From the NCBI RefSeq assembly GCF_023155855.1, contig NZ_JAKNUT010000003.1, positions 124,001-188,000 of the forward strand: a stretch of 64,000 nucleotides of DNA, written 5' to 3'. Source of the DNA: Microbacterium aoyamense (lineage in GTDB: Bacteria; Actinomycetota; Actinomycetes; Actinomycetales; Microbacteriaceae). Position numbers and translations under genes: made by a program. The notes below the pieces were generated by a model that saw only the letters and a program-made list of their open reading frames with translations, did not search any database and was not told the DNA's origin. Shown one piece after another: positions 24,191-31,701 of the stretch; position 1 is the stretch's first letter, and every line of letters begins with the position of its first letter.

Positions 24191-25354
24191 CTAAGCCGTC
24201 GGCGGCGCGACGTAGCCGCCCTCTTCGGCGGCGGCGTCGCGGGGGAACAGCAGGACGTGCTCGGGCGACCACGTACAGGTGACGGCGTCGCCGACGCGCA
24301 GCGCCGGAGCATCCGGAGTCGGACGCCGCACGATGAGCGACTGGTCCGCGCCGAGGCGCACGAGGTACTGCATCGTGTCGCCCAGATGCGAGACGCCGAT
24401 GAGCTCGCCGCCGACGGTGTTCGGCGCTGCCGTGGCGTCCGTCTGGGCAGCGATCCGGATGTTCTCGGGACGCACCGCAGCCTCGCCCTGCGCAGCGCCG
24501 GAGAGCGGGGAGTGGATGCTGCGCAGCAGCGTGTGCGGAGAATTGACCGCGGCGCCCTGCTCGACGACATCGCCGGTGAAGAAGTTCTGCTGACCGACGA
24601 AGGCCGCGACGTAGGCGGAGGCGGGCCGCGCGTAGACCGTGTCGGCGTCGGCGAGCTGCTCGATGCGCCCCGCCCGCATGATGGCGATGCGGTCGCTCAT
24701 CGAGAGCGCCTCGCCCTGGTCGTGCGTCACGAAGACGAACGTGATGCCCAGACGCGACTGCAGGAGCTTGAGCTCGAGCTGCATCTCTTCGCGCAGCTGG
24801 CGATCCAGCGCGCCCAGCGGTTCGTCGAGGAGCAGGACGGCGGGACGATTCACGAGCGCGCGCGCGAGCGCGATGCGCTGCTGCTGGCCGCCCGACAGCT
24901 GCGTCGGCTTGCGATCGGCGAAGCGCCGCATCTGCACCATGTCGAGCGCGGCCGAGACCTTCTCGCGCACCTCCGCCTTCGGGGTGCGGCGCTGCTGCAG
25001 GCCATACGCGACGTTCTCGGCGACCGACAGGTGCGGGAACAGCGCGTACGCCTGGAAGACCGTGTTGACGTCGCGACGGTACGGCGGGGCCGCGAGGACC
25101 GAGGTGCCCGAGATGCGGATGTCACCGGCATCCGGATGCTCGAAGCCTGCGATCATCCGCAGCGTCGTCGTCTTGCCGCAGCCGGAGGGACCGAGCAGCG
25201 AGATGAACTCGCCCGGCTCGATCGTGAGGGACAGGTCGTCGACGGCGACCTGATCGCCGTAGCGCTTGGTCACCCTGTCGATGACGACGCCGCCGCGCGC
25301 GGGCGCCGTGTCTGCTGTCTGCGAGGTCGCCTGCGCATCGGTCGCCGTGCTCAC
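24191..25354 (-). CDS. potA: Polyamine-type ABC transporter ATPase (PotA-like), 387 aa
   Basis: Walker A GPSGCGKTT, Q-loop VFQAYALFPHLSV, signature LSGGQQQRIALARAL, Walker B VLLLDEPLGALD and switch VFVTHDQ are all present, followed by a TOBE domain (AAVRPENIRIAA). GTG 25354 is chosen because AGGAGG lies about 10 bases upstream; in-frame codons further up extend into the promoter. It is the first gene of the operon, upstream of PotD, PotB, PotC, amidohydrolase, oxidoreductase and cupin. Confidence 0.88.
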   Translation of the reverse strand: MSTATDAQATSQTADTAPARGGVVIDRVTKRYGDQVAVDDLSLTIEPGEFISLLGPSGCGKTTTLRMIAGFEHPDAGDIRISGTSVLAAPPYRRDVNTVFQAYALFPHLSVAENVAYGLQQRRTPKAEVREKVSAALDMVQMRRFADRKPTQLSGGQQQRIALARALVNRPAVLLLDEPLGALDRQLREEMQLELKLLQSRLGITFVFVTHDQGEALSMSDRIAIMRAGRIEQLADADTVYARPASAYVAAFVGQQNFFTGDVVEQGAAVNSPHTLLRSIHSPLSGAAQGEAAVRPENIRIAAQTDATAAPNTVGGELIGVSHLGDTMQYLVRLGADQSLIVRRPTPDAPALRVGDAVTCTWSPEHVLLFPRDAAAEEGGYVAPPTA

Positions 25355-25412
25355 CTGGGAAGGCCTCCTGGTGTCGGGTCCGCGCGCCGGTGCGCGGTCG
25401 GGTCGGTTGTGC

Positions 25413-25424
25413 GGGTATTCCAAT
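25413..25424. promoter_or_regulatory. AT-rich inverted repeat GTATTCCAATAC, operator candidate
   Basis: Arms GTATT and AATAC are perfect. The site overlaps the proposed -10 of the amine operon and is unusually AT-rich for this DNA. It looks like a repressor site, possibly GntR-type. Confidence 0.5.
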
Positions 25425-25443
25425 ACATCCGCATGCACCGCAC
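25415..25443 (-). promoter_or_regulatory. Promoter of the amine uptake/catabolism operon
   Basis: On the minus strand, TTGTGC (25443-25438) and TGGAAT (25420-25415) are 17 bases apart, a standard -35/-10 spacing. The predicted leader to GTG 25354 is about 50 bases and contains the Shine-Dalgarno. Confidence 0.45.
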
Positions 25444-25462
25444 AATGCCGTTTCGAACGATC

Positions 25463-25508
25463 CGGACGATTCGCGGCGGAGCGCGGCGCGGGCGGGACAG
25501 ATCGTCCG
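25463..25508. terminator. Inverted repeat downstream of the Nei-like gene
   Basis: Arms CGGACGAT and ATCGTCCG are perfect with a 30-base GC-rich loop. It may end the Lhr-Nei transcript. Its right arm overlaps the GGACAGATCGTC string. Confidence 0.35.
25495..25506 (+). promoter_or_regulatory. GGACAGATCGTC string upstream of the amine operon
   Basis: Identical to 8750-8761 at the PucR promoter. It lies about 140 bases upstream of the PotA start. Confidence 0.3.
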
Positions 25509-25559
25509 ACCGAGCGTTACATCCGGGTTTCGGGCGCGGTACGCGCACGTCGCGAGGGA

Positions 25560-26333
25560 TCAGGTCTGGCAGCGCGGACACCAGAAGACATTGCGCTCTT
25601 TCGTCGGGTCAGCGCCGAGCGTCGTCGCGCGGACCTGCGTGCCGCAGCGACGGCACGGCGCTCCCTCTCGGCCGTAGACCCAGAATCGGCGCCCGGGCTT
25701 GTTCTCCCCCGTGAAGGTGCGGCTGGGTCGATCGCGGTTCGCGCGGATCATGCGCGCGCCGAGGTCGACGACGGCCCGCGCATCGACGTCGGTCGCCGGC
25801 GTGTGCGGGTCGATACCGCGCACGAACAGGATCTCGTTGGCGTAGACGTTGCCGAATCCGGCGACGCTGCGCTGATCGAGGATCGCGACGTGCACGGGCC
25901 GAGGGTCTGCCTGCACGCGGCGTGCCGCCTCTTCGGCGTCCCAGTCCGGCCCCAGCAGGTCCGGTCCGAGATAGCCGACGAGCGAGTCCTCCTCGGCTCG
26001 GGACACGAGGTCGATGTCGGCGAGGTCGAAGCCGACCGCCTGCCAGTCGCGTGTGCCGACGATCGCGCGGGCCTTGAACGCGGGCTTGCGCCAGCGCTCG
26101 CCGCGTCGATAGACGTGCCACTCGCCCTCCATCTTGAGATGGGAATGCAGAGTCCAGTCGCCGATGCGATGGAGCAGGTGCTTGCCCCGCGGCACGACGT
26201 GCTCGATCACGGCTCCCGTGAGATCGGCGGTCGCGAAGCGCGGCACGCGCAGGTCGAACTCCGTCACCTCGGCGCCGGCGAGCACGTCGTCCATGCGATG
26301 AGCAGCGCGGTAGACGGTGTCGCCCTCAGGCAT
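25560..26333 (-). CDS. nei: Fpg/Nei family DNA glycosylase / AP lyase (Nei2-like), 257 aa
   Basis: The N-terminus MPEGDTVYRAAHR supplies the catalytic proline and glutamate exposed after Met removal, with GDTV typical of Nei rather than Fpg. The helix-two-turns-helix segment is VAGFGNVYANEILF. The C-terminal zinc finger has CRRCGTQV and CPRCQT. It removes oxidised bases and nicks the abasic site. GGAGGAG lies 9 bases before ATG 26333, and the gene follows lhr by 50 bases, so they are probably co-transcribed as a DNA repair pair. Confidence 0.9.
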   Translation of the reverse strand: MPEGDTVYRAAHRMDDVLAGAEVTEFDLRVPRFATADLTGAVIEHVVPRGKHLLHRIGDWTLHSHLKMEGEWHVYRRGERWRKPAFKARAIVGTRDWQAVGFDLADIDLVSRAEEDSLVGYLGPDLLGPDWDAEEAARRVQADPRPVHVAILDQRSVAGFGNVYANEILFVRGIDPHTPATDVDARAVVDLGARMIRANRDRPSRTFTGENKPGRRFWVYGREGAPCRRCGTQVRATTLGADPTKERNVFWCPRCQT

Positions 26334-26383
26334 CGGACGTGTCTCCTCCTGCGGCGGGAATCGACGTCCTCGGTGGCGAGGCC

Positions 26384-29300
26384 TCAGGCACGGGATGCCT
26401 CGCGCAGCGCGTCGCCGGCGGTCAGGCGCCGCAGGGTGAAGCCGCGCGGAGATTCGACGAAACCGGCATCCCGAAGCTTCTGCCCGATGCCTGTGCCGAA
26501 GACGATCGCGCCGTTGACCTGCTCGATCGTCAGGGTGTCGAGCGTGCGTGCGCGCGCGGTCGCGACGAGATCGCGCGTCGCGGCCGTCAGCGCGTTCTCG
26601 TCGCCCGTGAACGCGAGCGCGGACTTGCCTCCGCGCTCGAGGTACAGGGTCAGCACGCCGTCGACGAGCACGACCAGCGCACCGGCCTTGCGTCCCGGTC
26701 GGTGCGACACGCCCGCGAGGCCCGGCCACGCGAGCGCGGCGCCGTAGGGGTTCGCGGGATCCGTCGCGGCGAGCGTGACGGCGCGGTACGGCGGCGGGTC
26801 GGGAAGCCCGGCGAACTCGCGCAGACGATCCACGGTGTTCGAGGCCGCGAACTGCGCGGCACCGAGCTTCTCGATCACGTACCCCCGGCGACAGTGCCCG
26901 GCCTCTTCGAAGCCCGCGAGGATGCGGTACACCTGCGCGAAGCCGCCGGGCACACCCTCGCTCTGCACCGAGCCGCGTGTGACGACGCCGTAGCGGTCGA
27001 GCAGAAGGCTCGCCGCGGCCGTCGCGCGCAGAGCGGCATCCGTCGACGCCTCGGGCAGGAGCGACCAGCGACCGCCGATCGCGGGTGGACGCGGCGGAAT
27101 CGATGCAGCCACGGTGCGCACCGCCGCACCGCGGTACAGCCGTGCCCGCGGCGCCTTGCGGGCTACCCGATGCGCTGTCTTGCCACCGCCGACGAGCGTG
27201 CGCACGGGAGCGAACGTGTCGTTCGTCACGCGACCCGACCACGTGAGCGCCCAGAGCGCATCGATGACGGACTGCTCGTTCTCGGCGCCCGTGAGCTGCT
27301 TCAGCTGCGCCGCGAAGTACGCGCCACCGGCAGCGAGTGCGTGCAGCAGCTGGCCCTCGAGCGACCCGGCCGCGATCTCGTCGTCCGGTATGGCGAGCGT
27401 GAGCGGAGCCGCGTCGGCGGGGTGCAGCGCGATCCATCCGTCGCGGCCCGGAAGCGTGCCGTGTCCCGACCAGATGACCTCGCCCGTCGCCGTGAGCTCG
27501 TCGAGCATCGCGGGCGTGTAGTCCGACACCCGCGCCGGGAGGATGAGCGACTCCCACGCGCTCGCCGGGATGGGCACGCCCGCGAGCTGCTCCACGGCCG
27601 CCGCGACGCCGTCGATGCCCTCGAGCGGCCGGACGACGTGCTGCCACACGGGCAGGAAGCGCGCGTACGCCTCGGGGGCGACGGGCTCGACGCTGCCGCG
27701 GATCGCCGCGAGCGACCGCAGCCGAAGGCGGCGCAGGACTTCGGCGTCGCACCACTCCGTTGCTCCGTCGTCACCCGGAGCGGCCTCGGGCAGGAAGAAC
27801 CCGCTCGCGATGCGTCCCTGCGACTCGAGTCGCTGGAGCGTGTGCCGGGCGACGGCGATGCCGATGCCGAGTCGCGCGGCAGCGGCATCCGCCGTGAAGG
27901 GACCGTGCGTCCGCGCGTACCGGGCCACGAGGTCGCCGAGCGGGTCGGCGACGGGTTCGACGAAGGCGATCGGGATGCCGACGGGCAGAGCGACGCCGAG
28001 CGCATCGCGCAGGCGTCCTGCGTCTTCGATCGCGGCGAAGCGCGGTGCTCCCGCGATCGTGACGGCGATCGCGCGGCGTGCCGTCACGAGCTGATCGAGG
28101 AGAGCGGATGCCTCCGCCTCGGTCGCCTCGCCTTCCAGCCGCGCAGCGACCTCGGCGGCGTCGAGCGGGCCCAGCATCCGGAGCAGGTCCGCCACGCCCT
28201 CGAGCCCGCGGGCACGCCGTTCGGGGTCCAGGCGCTGCAGCTCGCGCTCGTACTGGGCGATGATCGCGGGGTCGAGCAGCTCGCGCAGTTCGACCTTGCC
28301 GAGCAGCTCCGACAGCAGCGAGGGATCGACCGAGAGCGCCGCAGCCCGGCGCTCGGCGAGCGGCGAGTCGCCCTCGTACATGAACGCGCCGACGTAGCCG
28401 AAGAGCAGGTCGCGCGCGAACGGCGACGGCTGAGCGGGCTCCGTCTCGATCAGGCGGATGCGACGATCGCCGATCCCGCGGACGATGCGCAGGAGCGCGG
28501 GAACGTCGTAGACGTCCTGCAGCACTTCGCGCAGCGTCTCGAGGATGATCGGGAACGTCGGGTACCGCTTCGCGACCTCCAGCAGCTGAGCCGACCGCTG
28601 ACGCTGCTGCCAGAGCGGGCTCCGGCGACCCGGATTGCGCCGAGGCATGAGCAGCGCACGCGCAGCGCACTCGCGGAACCGCGAGGCGAACAGCGCCGAG
28701 CCGCCGACCTCGTCGGTCACGATCTGCTCGAGCTCATCCGGCTCGAAGACGAACAGCTCGGCCCCCGGGGGCTCGGCCGTGGCATCCGGAACCCTGGCGA
28801 TGATGCCGTCGTCGCTCGCGACCGCCGACCCCTCGACCCCGAGGCGCTCGCGGATGCGCGCGTTTACCGCGAGCGCCCACGGTGCGTGCACCTTCATGCC
28901 GTACGGGGAATGCAGGATGACGCGCCAATCGCCGACTTCGTCGCGCCCGCGCTCGACGGTCAGGTTCTTGTCGGTCGGCAGTGTGCCGGTCGCCTCGCGC
29001 TGCTCGGCGAGGTAGGACAGGAGATTGCCCTGTGCGAGCACATCGAGCCCGGCGTACTGCAAGCGCGCGTGCGCGGCATCCGGCTTGGCACTCGTCAGCT
29101 CGCGCGAGAACTTGCCGAGCGCCTCGCCCAGCTCGGCCGGTCGGCCGATGCCGTCGCCGTGCCAGAACGGCACCTTGCCCGGCTGACCGAAGGCGGGCAG
29201 CACGTTGACGCGGTCGTGCGTGATCTCGACGATGCGCCAGCTCGTCGTGCCGAGCGTGAAGACGTCGTTGACGCGCGACTCGTAGACCATCTCTTCGTCG

Positions 29301-31078
29301 AGCTCGCCGACGCGTGCGTTCTGGCTCTGCCCGGCGATGAAGACGCCGAACAGACCGCGGTCGGGGATCGTGCCGCCGCTCGTGACGGCGATGCGCTGCG
29401 AGCCCGGTCGGCCCGTCAGCGTGCCGTGATCGCGGTCCCAGATGAGGCGGGGGCGAAGTTCGGCGAACTCGTCGGACGGAAAGCGCCCCGCGAGCAGGTC
29501 GAGCGTCGCCTCGTACGCCGAGCGGGGCAGCGCGCGGAAGGGGGCGGAGCGCTTGAGCGCCTCGTACCAGCCCTCGACGTCGAGGGGCTCGAGTGCGCAG
29601 GCCGCGACCGTCTGCTGGGCGAGGATGTCGAGCGGGTTCTGCGGCACCGCGATCGCCTCGATCTGGCCCGCGAGCATGCGCTCGGTCACGATCGCGGTGT
29701 GCAGCACGTCGGCGCGGTGCTTGGGGAAGAGGGCGGCACGGCTGACCTCGCCGACCTGGTGGCCGGCGCGCCCGATGCGCTGGAGGCCGGATGCCGCGCT
29801 CGGCGGCGCCTCGACCTGGATGACGAGATCGACCGCGCCCATGTCGATGCCGAGCTCGAGGCTCGACGTCGCCACGACGCACTTGAGCACCCCCGTCTTG
29901 AGCTCCTCCTCGACCTGCGCTCGCTGTTCCTTCGACACCGAGCCGTGGTGCGCCTTCGCGAGCACGGGCTCGACGCCGGCTGTCGGTCCCGCCTGCGCCA
30001 TGGTCGCTGCAGGGATCGCCTTCTCGGGTACGTCGAGCCCGAGCCGCTCGGCGTAGATCTCGTTGAGCCGACCCGTCAGGCGCTCGCCGAGGCGGCGCGA
30101 GTTGACGAAGACGATCGTCGAACGGTGCTGCAGGATGCGGTCGACGATGGCCTCTTCGACGTGCGGCCACACGCTGCCGGTGGCCTCGGTCGACTGCGGC
30201 AGGCGGCCGTCGCCGAACCAATCCTCGTCCTCGGCTTCGGCGACCGGCGCGGGCTCCTCGGCACCCGGCGCGGGAGGCGGGTGCAGCATGTCTTCGACCG
30301 GCACGACGACCTTGAGGTCGAACGCCTTCGTCGCCCGCGGCGCGACGATCTCGACGGGGGCGGCTCCGCCGAGGAACCGCGCGACCTCGTCGATCGGTCG
30401 CACGGTGGCGGAGAGTCCGATCCGCTGCGCTGCCGCGGCATCCGGATCCCGCTCGCGACGCAGGTCGTCCAGCCGCTCGAGGCTGACGGCGAGATGCGCT
30501 CCGCGCTTGGTCGCCGCGACCGCGTGCACTTCGTCGACGATGACGGTGTGCACATCGCGCAGCGTCTCACGCGCCTGACTCGTGAGCATGAGGTAGAGCG
30601 ACTCGGGGGTCGTGATGAGGATGTCGGGCGGATCGCTGACGAGCTTGCGGCGGTCGGCGGACGTCGTATCGCCCGAGCGGACGCCGACGGTCACATCGGG
30701 GAGGTGGATGCCCAGACGCCGAGCGGACTGGCCGATGCCGACGAGCGGCGACCGGAGGTTGCGTTCGACGTCGACTCCGAGGGCCTTGAGGGGGGAGATG
30801 TAGAGGATGCCGGTCCCCAGCCGGTCGCGCTTCTTCGCAGTCGGCGGCTCGAGCGCCTTGGTGTGGAAGACCCGGTCGATGGCCCACAGGAACGCCGACA
30901 GCGTCTTGCCCGAGCCGGTCGGGGCGACGACGAGGGCGTGCTTGCCGTCGGAGATCGCCTGCCATGCCCCGGCCTGCGCGGTCGTCGGCTCGGCGAAGGC
31001 AGAGCGGAACCAGTCCTGCGTGGCAGGACCGAACCGCTCCAGCACACGGTGCGCTGAGCCTGTCGAAGCGTCGGCCAT
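26384..31078 (-). CDS. lhr: Lhr-type ATP-dependent DNA helicase, 1564 aa
   Basis: The N-terminal superfamily 2 helicase has Walker A APTGSGKTLSAFLW, motif Ib TTPESLYLML, DEVH in VIVDEVHAV, ATVRP as motif III, a motif V with ELGIDMGAVDLVIQ and motif VI QRIGRAGHQVG. The Lhr core of a winged helix and beta-barrel follows, then the long C-terminal tail of full-length Lhr. Length is right for mycobacterial-type Lhr. The enzyme is a 3'-5' DNA and RNA:DNA helicase in DNA damage repair. ATG 31078 is preceded by GAAGAT plus GGAGGG. A conserved dispersed motif (TTCGACAGGCTCAG) is embedded in its first codons. Confidence 0.9.
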   Translation of the reverse strand: MADASTGSAHRVLERFGPATQDWFRSAFAEPTTAQAGAWQAISDGKHALVVAPTGSGKTLSAFLWAIDRVFHTKALEPPTAKKRDRLGTGILYISPLKALGVDVERNLRSPLVGIGQSARRLGIHLPDVTVGVRSGDTTSADRRKLVSDPPDILITTPESLYLMLTSQARETLRDVHTVIVDEVHAVAATKRGAHLAVSLERLDDLRRERDPDAAAAQRIGLSATVRPIDEVARFLGGAAPVEIVAPRATKAFDLKVVVPVEDMLHPPPAPGAEEPAPVAEAEDEDWFGDGRLPQSTEATGSVWPHVEEAIVDRILQHRSTIVFVNSRRLGERLTGRLNEIYAERLGLDVPEKAIPAATMAQAGPTAGVEPVLAKAHHGSVSKEQRAQVEEELKTGVLKCVVATSSLELGIDMGAVDLVIQVEAPPSAASGLQRIGRAGHQVGEVSRAALFPKHRADVLHTAIVTERMLAGQIEAIAVPQNPLDILAQQTVAACALEPLDVEGWYEALKRSAPFRALPRSAYEATLDLLAGRFPSDEFAELRPRLIWDRDHGTLTGRPGSQRIAVTSGGTIPDRGLFGVFIAGQSQNARVGELDEEMVYESRVNDVFTLGTTSWRIVEITHDRVNVLPAFGQPGKVPFWHGDGIGRPAELGEALGKFSRELTSAKPDAAHARLQYAGLDVLAQGNLLSYLAEQREATGTLPTDKNLTVERGRDEVGDWRVILHSPYGMKVHAPWALAVNARIRERLGVEGSAVASDDGIIARVPDATAEPPGAELFVFEPDELEQIVTDEVGGSALFASRFRECAARALLMPRRNPGRRSPLWQQRQRSAQLLEVAKRYPTFPIILETLREVLQDVYDVPALLRIVRGIGDRRIRLIETEPAQPSPFARDLLFGYVGAFMYEGDSPLAERRAAALSVDPSLLSELLGKVELRELLDPAIIAQYERELQRLDPERRARGLEGVADLLRMLGPLDAAEVAARLEGEATEAEASALLDQLVTARRAIAVTIAGAPRFAAIEDAGRLRDALGVALPVGIPIAFVEPVADPLGDLVARYARTHGPFTADAAAARLGIGIAVARHTLQRLESQGRIASGFFLPEAAPGDDGATEWCDAEVLRRLRLRSLAAIRGSVEPVAPEAYARFLPVWQHVVRPLEGIDGVAAAVEQLAGVPIPASAWESLILPARVSDYTPAMLDELTATGEVIWSGHGTLPGRDGWIALHPADAAPLTLAIPDDEIAAGSLEGQLLHALAAGGAYFAAQLKQLTGAENEQSVIDALWALTWSGRVTNDTFAPVRTLVGGGKTAHRVARKAPRARLYRGAAVRTVAASIPPRPPAIGGRWSLLPEASTDAALRATAAASLLLDRYGVVTRGSVQSEGVPGGFAQVYRILAGFEEAGHCRRGYVIEKLGAAQFAASNTVDRLREFAGLPDPPPYRAVTLAATDPANPYGAALAWPGLAGVSHRPGRKAGALVVLVDGVLTLYLERGGKSALAFTGDENALTAATRDLVATARARTLDTLTIEQVNGAIVFGTGIGQKLRDAGFVESPRGFTLRRLTAGDALREASRA
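31053..31068 (-). repeat. Dispersed actinobacterial motif TTCGACAGGCTCAG within the lhr start
   Basis: On the minus strand the string CTTCGACAGGCTCAGC lies in codons 4-9 of lhr. I recall this motif as a common, mostly intergenic repeat in Microbacteriaceae; here it is read as Ser-Thr-Gly-Ser. Confidence 0.5.
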
Positions 31079-31156
31079 CCCTCCATCTTCGTCGGGATCG
31101 CCGACATCCGGGCGGAATCCGTCGCACGGGGGAGGCGCTTCCGAGCCACGGTCGCC

Positions 31157-31162
31157 TACCGT
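31157..31162 (+). promoter_or_regulatory. -10 hexamer TACCGT, leaderless geometry
   Basis: It ends six bases before ATG 31169. Confidence 0.5.
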
Positions 31163-31168
31163 CGGGGC

Positions 31169-31447
31169 ATGCACAGCGCGCGCAGGAGAGCACTCGATTG
31201 GGGCGGTCCGATCGCGATCGGTGCCGGTGTGGGCACGGCGATCGGCGTCGCCGCGGCGAACGTCATCCCCGGACTCGTGATCGGCACGGCACTCGCGGTG
31301 ATCCTCTTCGTGATCTTCGCGGTCGCCGGCGCCGCCGGACCGGGAGGCGCCGGGGGAGACGGAGCGGTCGTCATCCCACCCGTCGGCGACGGCCATCACG
31401 GCGGTGCCGGCGGGGGAGACGGCGGCGGAGGGGGAGCAGTCGGCTGA
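31169..31447 (+). CDS. Small membrane protein with glycine-rich tail, 92 aa
   Basis: A basic N-terminus (MHSARRR) precedes two hydrophobic stretches (IAIGAGVGTAIGVAAANVIPG and VIGTALAVILFVIFAVAG). The remaining about 35 residues are Gly-rich with a His pair (VGDGHHGGAGG). I do not recognise the family. The leaderless -10 geometry and the clear membrane pattern support a real gene. It is divergent from lhr and convergent with the PspC-like gene. Confidence 0.6.
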   Translation: MHSARRRALDWGGPIAIGAGVGTAIGVAAANVIPGLVIGTALAVILFVIFAVAGAAGPGGAGGDGAVVIPPVGDGHHGGAGGGDGGGGGAVG

Positions 31448-31465
31448 CCACCGCCCCTCTGCCGC

Positions 31466-31648
31466 TCACGCCTGCTTGGGGATGATGAGCCAGAGCAGCA
31501 GATAGATCCACAGCGAGAGTCCGGCGAAGATCACGGCGAGCACCGTGAGGATGCGGACCAGCGTGACGTTCCATCCGAAGCGGTTGGCGATCGCGGCGCA
31601 GACGCCTGCGAGGACGGCGCCCTGTCGGGGTCTGACGAGTGTGCTCAT
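31466..31648 (-). CDS. PspC domain protein, 60 aa
   Basis: Classic PspC sequence: LVRPRQGAVLAGVCAAIANRFGWNVTLVRIL followed by a membrane helix (LAVIFAGLSLWIYLLLWLIIP). The family is linked to phage-shock type envelope stress. The compact form here lacks any C-terminal kinase-like part. ATG 31648 is chosen because GATCAT lies six bases upstream and because the conserved domain starts four residues later; further upstream codons would add non-conserved residues. Confidence 0.85.
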   Translation of the reverse strand: MSTLVRPRQGAVLAGVCAAIANRFGWNVTLVRILTVLAVIFAGLSLWIYLLLWLIIPKQA

Positions 31649-31701
31649 GCGTCCATGATCCCGGTCGGCGGCAGTCTGCGCACGGGGGAAGACCCCCCGA
31701 G

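Noticed and set aside
26339..31057. Very long open frame (about 1,570 codons) on the plus strand opposite lhr
   Set aside because: It is the antisense shadow of a GC-rich gene: Arg/Glu/Val-rich with no recognisable domain, while the minus strand has all helicase motifs.
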